Source: Byssochlamys sp. IMV 00236 (taxonomy: Eukaryota; Ascomycota; Eurotiomycetes; Eurotiales; Thermoascaceae). Taken from it: 21,044 nt of DNA. How positions within the stretch are numbered: the stretch's first letter is position 1; each line of letters begins with the position of its first letter. Shown in pieces: positions 1 through 8,172 of the stretch. The stretch spans positions 1 to 21,044 of the forward strand of contig MSJH02000349.1 in the NCBI GenBank assembly GCA_001931875.2, read 5' to 3'. Below the pieces are notes generated by a model. The model made no database searches, had not been told where the DNA came from, and was given only the letters and a program-made list of their open reading frames with translations. The position numbers were made by a program, and so were the translations under genes.

Positions 1-26
1 AAAAAAAAAAAAAAAAAAAAAAAAAA
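1..26. repeat. Poly(A) tract at left edge
   Basis: Twenty-six consecutive A residues open the window. They lie inside what must be the last intron of the SBDS gene, whose acceptor AG is at 56-57. The opposite end of the window is also a pure A tract, so this is probably a contig boundary where assembly stopped in a homopolymer. Confidence 0.9.
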
Positions 27-57
27 GAGGGAATCGTTGTTATTAACTTGTTTATAG

Positions 58-183
58 GTTGCGTTGGTTGATCCTGGTAAATATCGTACAATCAATGATT
101 TATTACAAAACGAATCCAAAGGAAAAGGACAGTTAGAAATCATGAATCTAAGAGAAAAAGAAGAAGGAGATGAAAGGTTTTAA
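58..183 (+). CDS. SDO1: Ribosome maturation protein SBDS/Sdo1, last exon (5' truncated)
   Basis: This is the terminal exon of the SBDS family. With the GTPase Efl1, SBDS releases the anti-association factor eIF6/Tif6 from nascent 60S subunits. The exon follows a branch-point-like TATTAAC and the acceptor TATAG (53-57) and encodes 41 codons in phase 0, then TAA at 181-183. The peptide contains VDPGKYRTINDLL and ends in NLREKEEGDERF, which matches the C-terminal ferredoxin-like domain of SBDS (human: DPGCFREIDELI, LKDVEEGDEKF). The rest of the gene lies outside the window. The stop codon overlaps the stop of the opposing MON1 gene. A poly(A) signal AATAAA lies at 201-206, inside the last MON1 exon. 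I am very sure of the family. Confidence 0.93.
   Translation, partial: VALVDPGKYRTINDLLQNESKGKGQLEIMNLREKEEGDERF
99..104 (-). terminator. Candidate poly(A) signal of MON1 inside the SBDS exon
   Basis: On the minus strand this reads AATAAA, 76-81 nt past the MON1 stop codon. It sits within the SBDS coding exon, so the MON1 3' UTR must be antisense to SBDS coding sequence if this signal is used. Confidence 0.45.
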
Positions 184-1950
184 AATATAGGTGAATTTAG
201 AATAAAAAGATTATCTTCGTTCTTTTTGATCCATCTTAATAACTGATTTGAGCTTGAAATGATCAACTGTTTGGGAGTATCACTCGGGAATACGACATAG
301 AGTTCAAATGAGGAAGTAATCTACGAAGCATTAAAAGACTGAAATACCATTCAAAACTCTTACCCATCCCAAAAGCGTTTCTTTCTCGCCATTCATATAG
401 TACAGTTTGAGTGGTCTTGCTCTATGATGCATTCTATCATGTAAATGTTGATATAGTCTATGTAATCTCTTTTTATTTTCATCTTCAAGATATATTCCGC
501 TTAATTCTGGTGTTGTAAACTGCACCTGAATCTTGGATTTATATATAAAGTGAAGCAACGAAGGTACTTGTGTGTCCTCTACTGTATATCCTCCTTGCTT
601 GATGTTTGCCAAAACATCCTGTTTCTGTAACATATCAACTACCTTTGTCTTCCACTCGCTTATCTCAAAAAAGTTGCCTTTATCCATACTGATCACCACA
701 ATTGACGTATCTTTTTCGATATAACATATATATGCATGCAGAAACCCTTTCGAGTTAAACTTGGGCAAACAGAGTGGTGTCCATGACTCAGCTGTATGAA
801 ACGTACTGGATCCATTCAGCATGTTGAAGAGTAAAAGAAGGTCAGACGGATGTAAGCTATTTTTCCTCGGTCGCAAGAGTGTAACCAGTCGGCCATTTGA
901 CACGATGAGAGCATACAACATATTCTTTTGATGTATAAGCACAATATTCCCTTGTTTTTTTGTTTTTTTAGTCTTTTACCTTGACTTTGCCTTCTGTTAA
1001 TATTGATCCCACTTGATCTCTTATTGATTTATTCACACGAAGACATTGTAGGGCGCTTAACATAAAACTATGATCATGACTAAACGATGTTGACAGGCTG
1101 TCTAAAAATATCTCGGTTCCTTTTTGTGATGTTTAGTAACAAATCATCATAAATATTTAGCAAATAATCATCTTTACCTCCCAATAGCCGTCTTAGATCA
1201 AAATTGACCCTTTGCTCAAATATCTTTGTCAGCTGTACATTGGTGAGCACACTGAGTATTTGATTGTGTAGATAAAGTAACTGATCACGTAACTATAGTT
1301 TACTTTCATTATTTAGTTTCCTTTGTCGAATATTGAAGCTATCTTCTTTTTCTCTTTTATCCTTACTTGACTATCTGATTCACCTGTTCTTGACACGCAG
1401 ACATAGTAAAGAGGTTCCTTTAATAGAAACACAAAGCTATGTTCACCAGCGTGTATTGTCCTATGTTGTATAAAAATGATCAATAAAACAGTTTTGCGTC
1501 ATCTTTAGATCTTTACTTGATGGTATCGTCACTATCTTGAAAAAACGAAATGATGGCTTGGACAACTCCCATTAAGGAGGATAATCTGGACTCATCTCCG
1601 TACCTTTTATCATATTAGCGTCATCGGTCTCTTTTTGATATAAGCTTACCTTGTCCATACTGGCTTTCCTGAGTTACTAAGAATAAAAAAATGCTTTCTA
1701 TGTTGCAACCAGCTATTGGATTCTAGTCATTTGATGAGTTTTTTTTTATTTGTGCCTTAGCTTATATACCTGGTTGTTCTCCTATTGAACTTCTTGAACC
1801 TTGTCTTTTCACCTTATTAAAGCCTTTGATAGGATCACTTAGATCCGAATGAAGAGAATCAAAAGAGGATGGTTCTATAATGTCTTTTTCAGCAGAGGTT
1901 TCGCTCTTACTACTTGAGCTATCACACAACATGGGTGAGTCATGTTCCAT
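180..1950 (-). CDS. MON1: Vacuolar fusion protein Mon1 (8 exons)
   Basis: Mon1 pairs with Ccz1 to form the guanine-nucleotide exchange factor that activates Ypt7/Rab7 on late endosomes, vacuoles and autophagosomes. My model is complement(180..320, 364..924, 980..1119, 1178..1292, 1367..1460, 1517..1603, 1650..1722, 1770..1950): 1,392 nt, 463 aa, all junctions in phase, introns 43-74 nt. Residues 1-60 are a Ser-rich disordered tail. Next come three longin-like domains: the first begins about residue 66 (WLQHRKHFFILSNSGKPVW), the middle part carries LHPSDLLLLFN and SWTPLCLPKFNSKGFLHA, and the C terminus ends LLRWIKKNEDNLFILNSPIF. These match Mon1/SAND proteins end to end. The start is the first in-frame ATG; a TATA-like element lies near 2013-2018. 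The protein is shorter than human MON1A because the N-terminal tail is short. The terminal codons overlap SBDS. Confidence 0.9.
201..206 (+). terminator. Candidate poly(A) signal of SBDS inside MON1
   Basis: AATAAA lies 18 nt after the SBDS stop codon and within the last MON1 coding exon on the other strand. The two 3' UTRs therefore overlap antisense. Confidence 0.5.
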
Positions 1951-2084
1951 TCTATTAAATATTTATATGCAAATAAGAGAAAAAAGCGTAAAAAACGAAC
2001 CAGCTGTGTCTGATTATAAAAGCATTCTAAACTCCGGAGTGAAGTGATCACTCCAGGATGATCAATAAGTCATCGATTTGATAG
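1951..2084. promoter_or_regulatory. MON1 upstream region with palindromic cluster
   Basis: This is the upstream DNA of MON1. On the minus strand it holds TATAAAT (1961-1967, very close to the ATG) and a second AT element near 2013-2018. At 2031-2054 two 10-bp perfect palindromes sit almost back to back (ACTCCGGAGT at 2031-2040 and AGTGATCACT at 2043-2052), and GGAGTGA (2036-2042) pairs with TCACTCC (2048-2054). The cluster could be a factor-binding site for MON1 or the edge of the repeat relics that follow. Confidence 0.35.
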
Positions 2085-2306
2085 TCTTTGTTTTTTTCAA
2101 ATAAAAGGCTGAATACAATAGATATATCTAGAAATTCTCTTTCTGAATTCGGTGTGGAGATGACTTGCAACTTGCTTGATTCATATGCTTTAAAGCATTT
2201 GAAAGCCTATTACAGGCTGTCGAATATGTGCACAGGAATTTCAAGGCAAGTCTTTTACATGCTTTCCTTTGAGAAGAACGCTTATGCCATGAAAATCGAC
2301 ACCTAA
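2085..2306 (+). pseudogene. Decayed protein-coding fragment, possibly transposon-derived
   Basis: This is an open stretch of about 73 codons bounded by TAG (2082-2084) and TAA (2304-2306), with no convincing ATG start, promoter or splice context. The translation looks protein-like: NTIDISRNSLSEFGVEM, then LLDSYALKHLKAYYRLSN, then GISRQVF and a basic tail ending MKIDT. I recall similar wording in repeated TnpB-like proteins of Mucorales, downstream of the first catalytic motif, but cannot confirm it. It precedes the other relic in a different frame, so the two may be rearranged or separate element copies. Confidence 0.3.
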
Positions 2307-2376
2307 ATGCTCAAACCTTATAAGATCCGGTAAGGGAGGCAGCTGCGCCGTTCACAAGCCAAAGTTGGTAAGATAA

Positions 2377-2751
2377 GATGACAACTTTAAATATGCTAAG
2401 AAGCTGAAAAAAGAAGAGCTAAAACCGATCGAAGAAAAGTGCATCCTCAGAGATCCCAATCGCTGCGACCTCCTTTTTTGTATGCATGAAAATAGCACGG
2501 TAAAGGACAAAAGGTTGCTTAGATATGCCAGCAACAAGAGGCCTGTAAAAACGACGTCGAGGAAGTTCAAGAGACTACGCCAAGAAATGGTCGTCTGCAA
2601 TCGGCTCCTTTCTTTTTGCAAACATATATCGCACAATACTTATCTCGCTCTCCTGCTTATATACTACTTCCTCAAGTTCAAGAATGTTGGCTGGCAAAAA
2701 GACACTGTATTGAGCAAGACTAACATGAAGACCAAGCGCAGTAAGATGTAG
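2377..2751 (+). pseudogene. TnpB/Fanzor-like (OrfB) nuclease relic, RuvC-I region
   Basis: An open stretch of 124 codons (TAA at 2374-2376 to TAG at 2749-2751) in otherwise stop-rich DNA, lacking a start codon at its left end. Its first 75 codons resemble the RuvC-I segment of eukaryotic TnpB homologues (Fanzor-type, carried by mobile elements): a Lys/Glu-rich lead-in, then CILRDPNRCDLLFCMHEN with an Asp (codon 2452-2454) where the catalytic Asp is expected, then LLRYASNKRPVKTTSRKF and KRLRQEM, the usual basic helix. Past about 2600 the resemblance fades and the DNA overlaps a minus-strand relic. No later RuvC or zinc-ribbon motifs are visible, so it is a fragment. The family call rests on motif style and memory. 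Confidence 0.38.
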
Positions 2752-3210
2752 CGCACTAATATCGATGGATGAGGCCAGTCAATTGTAACATGAACGGAAA
2801 TAAAGCTCTGCATTGGTTCTATATAAAGTAGCTTGAATATATTTACCCTCTCGGGTGAGCTTTCTTATACCTTGTATGATAATGTCATCACCTGAATAAC
2901 AGCCGACTTGCTCATTACAAGCTCATGGTTAATACCATTGCAGGAGTAAACAATTCTATTGTCAATTTTAAAACTAATCACGCCCTTGGCTTCACTGTAC
3001 GTCATTTATTTCCTTTGTAGTTTAAGAAGGGTTACAGGATTCAGAACTGAATACAAAAAATAAAGCTTACCAAATGATACGAATAGACTTGTCTTTGAAC
3101 AAATAACGCTTTGAGTAACGGTGACCATAGAATTCTGATATAGTCATTTTCAAAGGATTTCAAAGGAGCTTTTGAACAGTTATTCATGAAAATTCTTAAT
3201 ACAGAAACAT
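2640..3210 (-). pseudogene. Relic of an uncharacterised multicopy protein family
   Basis: Read on the minus strand, three blocks in changing frames resemble a lineage-expanded, uncharacterised protein family that I associate with Mucorales genomes. The blocks are YIRILWSPLLKALF (3101-3145), then FKIDNRIVYSCNGINHELV (about 2915-2972), and finally a continuous frame from 2889 to 2640. That frame holds IRKLTREGKY, one internal TGA (2779-2781), then LHLTALGLHVSLAQYSVFLP and ANILELEEVYSRRAR before TAA. The order W-S-P-L-L, I-D-x-R, R-x-L-x-R-E-G-K, G-L-H-V and L-P-x-x-I-x-x-L matches my memory of that family. Frame changes and the stop make it a decayed copy. Function is unknown. Confidence 0.38.
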
Positions 3211-5116
3211 AGTACGCTTATGCTACCTCCACCGCCTGACTTGGGGCAAAAGTTCCTCCATGGCCACCCTTCACCCGACGTCTTTCGACCTAGTCCTTTT
3301 TCGTTCCCTTCTTACTCGGTCCTCTTCACTTATTTCCTTCATGTTTTCTCTTTGATCTTAAAAGGGTTATTGGATTCCACATACTTCTTTGATCTAATAC
3401 GGTTTGGACGAAATTATATCTATTTTCTTTAATAAAATATTTGTTTAAACGTACAGCATATATGGTAAACACTTGAATAGACATGAAAGAGAAGGCGTTC
3501 CTCTTCCAAAAGTATGCACGCCATGCTTGAACAAAGTTATTGATAGCGTAAGTTTATGATGCAGGTAACACAATATCAAATCAGTCTATAAACGGGTACA
3601 CTATCATTACTATTATTATCTTTACATTAAATCAGTATTTAACTGTTGTAATTCAACACATGAGAAAATAATGCATTCGAGTGCTCGCTACATTTAAAGT
3701 ACACAAACAGAATCCGTATATCTATAAGCCATTTATTATACTCATTAAAGTCATCTATAGTAGCTCTGTTTGCTTATATTTCGATATAAGAAGTATAGAG
3801 ATAAGACGATTCATAAGAATGATATTGCTGCCTAACTTAATGTGTGGAGAAAGAGTTTTATTACAGAATACGATAGTGGATACAGGAATATATAATGATT
3901 AAAGCATAATTCAATATACTTTCTACTCGCAATATTGTTTTCACTAGTATTAGCCAATTGTAGAACTTTGTAGAAATTACTGCGATATATATCAATTTAC
4001 ATGTCCTTAAAATCACAAAGTAATACTAGTGCTAAGTTGTTCTTTTAGCGGGTCAACTCTCTGCCATTGCCTAGTCTACTTGCGTCACAATTCAAGGGTA
4101 ACTCGGGGAGATTGTTTACAACCCAAATAACTTTTAAACTAACAATACGCATCAGTTTAAAGATCATCAGTAAGCCAGAAAATGAAAATTCATTTGTCTA
4201 GTGTTTATGTATAAAAGAAGAGATATCTTTTTACACCCAAAATACATCTTAAAGGAGCATATAATCATACCAATAAACCTTTAAATGTCTTCAAATACTG
4301 GAAGCGAATGTATTGAATAGATGTATGCAGAGATTTTTGGATAAACAACTATTTATATGATAATAAAATGCTCACTAAAGTAAAATTGTATATGTGTAAT
4401 ACACACATTTCTTTGTCTCAATCTTTATTAATTTTATTTACCTCGTGGACTAAGCTTTTCCAAGGAGCCAAGTTTCTCACTTCTATTATTGGAATTCGCT
4501 GACAAACAAAAAGACTCACCCTGATAGTTGCTCTCCCCCCACCTTCAATCGGGACTAATCGCCGCCACTTTTTTTTCCTCCTTAATTGTTTTTGTTTCTA
4601 CATATTCTCTGCAGTGAATTTATCATAGCGTAAGTGATGCATGCTATAGAAAGAATGAATTCTATAGGTGCACACTAGATTGCAGTAGTCTAAAATATGA
4701 GGGTATTTTAAGTAATAATAATAATAATAATAATAATATTTAATCTATATATTTACCTCATTTTAGCTTCTCAGAACTTGTTATATGAGAGATATTGAGC
4801 TCTTTTTTTGTTGTTTGACATAATGGACTTACCCAGAAAGGGTCCGTTCACATGAATAGATAATGATAAGCTAATGAAACTATTTACAAGAATGTCAATC
4901 ACATTATATTGAAATATCATCATTGTTTTATGCTACACAAAAATTATTTATAACTCGCTCTGTGTCCTTGCGGAGCCACGATAAATTCAGGGAGTTCTTT
5001 GTGCTATTGGACATAAGCCACGACTGTACTTTATTTTTTGTATGAGGCATTTTTTCTTGTGGCCCAGTTTAAATAAAATCAACCAAATATGGAAGATTAT
5101 ATATTTCGCCCCCATC
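3211..5116. other. Gene-free AT-rich stretch
   Basis: I find no convincing coding exon, RNA gene or complete mobile element here. Short open frames (for example 3220-3432 and 3681-3902 on the plus strand) are low-complexity or lack conserved sequence. It holds a (TAA)8 microsatellite at 4713-4736 and the distal promoter of the kinase gene. The left portion may contain further degraded repeat DNA upstream of the minus-strand relic. Confidence 0.5.
4713..4736. repeat. (TAA)8 microsatellite
   Basis: Eight perfect TAA units, non-coding, followed by further AT-rich sequence. Confidence 0.95.
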
Positions 5117-5121
5117 GCCTC

Positions 5122-5141
5122 CTCTCTCTCTCTCTCTCTCT
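5122..5141 (+). promoter_or_regulatory. CT-rich tract upstream of the kinase gene
   Basis: Ten CT dinucleotides in a longer pyrimidine-rich block, just before the TATA element. Pyrimidine blocks next to core promoters are common in fungi; a regulatory role is inferred from position. Confidence 0.5.
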
Positions 5142-5152
5142 ATTCTCTCTTC

Positions 5153-5160
5153 TATAAAAA
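5153..5160 (+). promoter_or_regulatory. TATA box of the kinase gene
   Basis: TATAAAAA, 60-67 bp before the ATG at 5220, between a CT tract and a pyrimidine-rich leader. Confidence 0.6.
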
Positions 5161-5219
5161 TTTTCTTTCTTTTTCTTTCTCTTTCACATCACTTTTGATT
5201 TCCATACCCCCCTTAAGGA

Positions 5220-6463
5220 ATGACGTCTTATTCTGCCAACATACACAGATTATCACCTGGAGATATTTGGTTACCAGACAATAGAGCATCATCCATCATC
5301 GTCACCGATCTAGCCAAACAACAAACTGCAAACACAATGACCACACCTCATCTAAATCCTACTTCAACTTCATCCAGTACAACCTCATATTCATCCACCT
5401 CTTCCGCATCTTCTTGCTCAATACCCATACATCCCACCGAATGCTCCAAAAATGCCAGACGTCACCGTGCAGATACTGCAAGTCTAAAAGAGTACGGTGA
5501 ATGCTACAGACGACTCGGACAGGGTACCACTGCTGTCGTCATGGTAGTTCGTCAGCTTGGTGAGGATGGCAGATCAGAAAAACTGTATGCGATCAAACAG
5601 TTTAGAAAGAAAAGAAAGCACGAGAGCGAAAAGGAATACATGAAGAAACTGACCAGTGAATTCTGTATTTCATCTACCTTTTCTCATCCCAACGTGATAG
5701 AAACAATTGATCTCGTCTTAGATGAACGGAAACGGTATTGTACCGTGATGGAATATGTAAGAAAAAAAAAATTTCATAAAAAAAAAAACGATCATTGAAC
5801 CAAATTTGGTAGTGTCCCGGTGGTGACTTATTCACATGCATCATGGCCGAAAGAATGACAGAACTTGAAAAACTATGCTGTTTCAAACAAATGCTTCAAG
5901 GTCTGGCTTATCTTCACTCTATGGGTGTTGCTCATCGTGACATCAAGCCTGAGAATCTTTTGCTTACTATGGATGGCACAGTCAAGATCACTGATTTTGG
6001 TGTATCTGATGTCTTTCGCTTCCCTTGGGAATCCAAAGGCCGTCAAAGTCGTGGTCTGGTCGGTTCAGAGCCTTATATTTCACCAGAAGCTATCGAGAAT
6101 AAAGAATACTGGGGACATCTTGCCGACGTTTGGTCCGCCGGTATCGTCTTTTACTGTATCTGTCTCGGCGGACTTGCCTGGCATATTGCCAAGAAAACCG
6201 ATCACTCATACGCCAATTATCTCCGAGCACTGGAACAGCAGAAACTTTACGAATTATTTCGCCCTCTCGGTGCCAATGAGCGTCGTATCATCCATCGCAT
6301 GCTCGATCCCAATCCTTCCACCCGTATCACAAGCTCTGAACTGTTAGAAGATGCTTGGGTCAAGTCAATATCCGTTTGTAATAATAACTCAGTAGATAAC
6401 ATGAATCGAGTTCATAAGCATACAGAAGGTGTTCAACCCGTTTGCACTTTAAGCAAAAAATAA
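5220..6463 (+). CDS. Hal4/Sat4-type serine/threonine protein kinase (2 exons)
   Basis: A fungal kinase of the Npr1/Hal family, whose members tune plasma-membrane cation and nutrient transporters. Exons 5220..5756 and 5813..6463 (intron 56 nt, phase 0) give 395 aa. Residues 1-90 are disordered with a Ser/Thr run (48-68). The kinase domain spans about 92-362: Gly-rich loop LGQGTTAVV (99-107), Lys126 in AIKQF, Glu147, HRDIKPEN (220-227), DFG (240-242), activation segment GSEPYISPE (263-271, SPE rather than APE) and DVWSAGIVFYC. AWHIAKKTDHSYANYL (301-316) is the feature that points to Hal4/Sat4. All catalytic residues are present. The ATG at 5220 follows a TATA box and is the first in frame; Met40 is an alternative start. 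AATAAA at 6619-6624 may end the transcript. Confidence 0.9.
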
Positions 6464-6638
6464 CTCTAATTTTTCTATGCATTTTTTATTTAATTCTCTC
6501 TTCATGTGTATATATTTCTATGTATTTATATTTTATCATCTATATTGCTACTATGCCCTCTCTTTTTATAATATTCATTCATTCAAAAAGAACTTATATG
6601 TTGCTCTTTTATGTACATAATAAAAATATATATATACT

Positions 6639-6896
6639 TTATTGTCTAGAAGCCGCCTTATTCACTCGACTATCCCAATCAGACTTTCTAAAATCTTGTA
6701 CTGAGCCTTGATCAGCTTGTAAAGGGGAATAATCTTCACTCTTTGATTCTCCAAATGCTAGGTTTTCCTTCATCGTTCGCTTGGGTTCTCGGAGTGGAAC
6801 TTGTCCATAGGCTGTGTTCTTGGGTGTCAGCGTATCGGGTCCTTCAGAAACCAAATGAGGTTGGTCGTTGAGGTTTTCTGTTCGTTTGTTATCCAT
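6639..6896 (-). CDS. Small hydrophilic protein, 85 aa, unknown function
   Basis: An intronless 85-codon gene that I do not recognise. The product is strongly hydrophilic and probably disordered, with no signal peptide or membrane segment: it contains TLTPKNTAYGQVPLREPKR in the middle and ends SDWDSRVNKAASRQ. Support for a real gene is local. A TATA box lies 41-48 bp before the ATG, the codon choice is protein-like, and the stop codon is embedded in AATAAA on the minus strand (6638-6643). It converges on the kinase gene with 175 nt between stops. It could be a stress- or development-induced small protein, but nothing in the sequence proves that. Confidence 0.6.
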   Translation of the reverse strand: MDNKRTENLNDQPHLVSEGPDTLTPKNTAYGQVPLREPKRTMKENLAFGESKSEDYSPLQADQGSVQDFRKSDWDSRVNKAASRQ

Positions 6897-6936
6897 GATG
6901 ATGTTAAAAAAAAAAACAAAAAAAAAGAGAAACCTT

Positions 6937-6944
6937 CTTTTATA
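6937..6944 (-). promoter_or_regulatory. TATA box of the 85-aa gene
   Basis: TATAAAAG on the minus strand, 41-48 bp before the ATG at 6896. Confidence 0.6.
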
Positions 6945-7363
6945 GCTTATGATTTAGTGCATAAGTCTGAGTTGTTATTTCTTTTCGCTTAATAATAAAG
7001 ATGAGTACCTAAAGTACATTTGAACCATAATATTCCGTCCTATAAAGTGATATAAAACCATTTACTCTTACTGTAGTTCTCGTCACTTCCATTACTTTAG
7101 AAAAAAAAGATAGAGAACAAAAAAAACAAAACAAGCGTATTATGTCATAGTTAGTTCACTCATTGCTTCCATACTTGGCATATCATAAAATGCGAGGGGC
7201 TGCCACTGATGAAATATATCATAGTATATCATCATATACAGAAGCTTTAATCAATAAAACCATGTTATAAAAAGGAACATATAAAGAGAGGACCATAAGA
7301 TGAGAGAGAAAGCATAGGTGAGAAGGGGACATAATGAGGTGAGGAGATCATGGTACAATTTCG
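6945..7363. other. Intergenic: promoter of 85-aa gene and bZIP 3' flank
   Basis: A 0.4-kb stretch of AT-rich DNA between two minus-strand genes. It must contain the upstream elements of the 85-aa gene and the 3' UTR of the bZIP gene. I see no coding sequence or RNA gene. Confidence 0.6.
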
Positions 7364-8172
7364 TTAAGATGACTGTTGTTGTTGTTGTTGTTGTTCTAAT
7401 TCACGCTTTTGTTGGTTCAAAATCATTTGCTCAATCTGACCGTCCTTCTTCTCTACCAACAGAGCCTTTAACCATTTGACTTCTCTTTCGAGCTCATGTA
7501 CTCGTTCTTCAAATACTCTAGCCTTCTCGGTCATCTCTGCTGCTGTCTGCTGAAGAGCCTGTTCACGTAATTTTTTCTTGACACGGAACCGAGCACTTGC
7601 AGCCGTATTTCTGCGTCGTTTATCTTCCTTGCTTAAGGGCTGAATTGACTTTCTTCTTCCAGACTGGTCTTCTTCGGTCGCGTCTTGAGATTCTTGATGC
7701 TGTCCTGACAGTGCCTTCATTGTTTCCATAAATTCTTTTTCGTCATACTCGCTATGAACTGTCTGATCGTAGATGGCAATAGGTGGATTAATGATCGCCT
7801 CAAACATGTCAGATTGCTGTCCAGGAAGTAGACCGTTGGGAGGTGTTGGATTGGGTGAGATGCTAGGAGGTGAAACGTTGGGTGAGTAATATCCGTTGGG
7901 TGGCGAGCAAACGGGAGAGTGATCATAGAATCTGGAAATAGCATCTATTTGATGACATGTGAGCTAAGAAAGAAGAAGCAAAAAACAACGTATTTACCAG
8001 GAGACATCATTGTTGGGTTATTGTGATCAACAAGAGAAGCCAACTTGTGATGGATGAGTGAATGTATATCTCTTTCAGACGATTTTTTGTTATCATAAGT
8101 AAATTGGACATTAGCAAAGATGGATAGTTCGTCTTGTAAGTCTGCTTCAGAAAGAATGTTGGATGTATCCAT
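7364..8172 (-). CDS. bZIP transcription factor, Cys3/MetR/Met4-like (2 exons)
   Basis: A nuclear DNA-binding regulator resembling Neurospora Cys-3 and Aspergillus MetR, activators of sulfur assimilation. Exons complement(7364..7944, 7998..8172), intron 53 nt in phase 1, 251 aa. Residues 1-58 form an acidic N-terminal segment and 59-103 a Ser-Pro/Pro-rich linker with many SP sites. The basic region is at about 165-183: KRRRNTAASARFRVKKK, with the invariant N171 and R179. The zipper heptads are L189, M196, F203, L210 and L217. The tail has seven Gln (243-249), coded by a CAA/CAG run. RRRNTAASARFR followed by KEKxxxLxxxVxxLExExKWLK-like spacing is the Cys3/MetR signature. A TATA-like element lies at 8228-8235 (minus). 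The sulfur role is family inference; amino-acid control regulators of the Gcn4 type are the alternative. Confidence 0.85.

Noticed and set aside
2352..2636. 94-codon frame on the minus strand
   Set aside because: It is antisense to the TnpB-like relic and its translation is a hydrophobic mirror of that frame with no conserved motif.
3220..3432. 70-codon plus-strand frame with a Pro-rich start
   Set aside because: It lacks promoter, splice or family evidence; it flanks the minus-strand relic and is probably chance.
3942..4031. 11-bp inverted repeat (3942-3952 with 4021-4031) as a miniature element
   Set aside because: An 11-bp match at this spacing is expected about once by chance in an AT-rich 21-kb window, and no target-site duplication is evident.
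5042..5284. 80-codon plus-strand frame ahead of the kinase
   Set aside because: It spans the CT tract and TATA box and overlaps the kinase start in another frame; it is promoter sequence.
5843..6463. Second kinase fragment starting at its own ATG
   Set aside because: It joins the upstream exon in phase through a clean 56-nt intron and lacks the ATP-binding lobe by itself, so it is exon 2 of one kinase.
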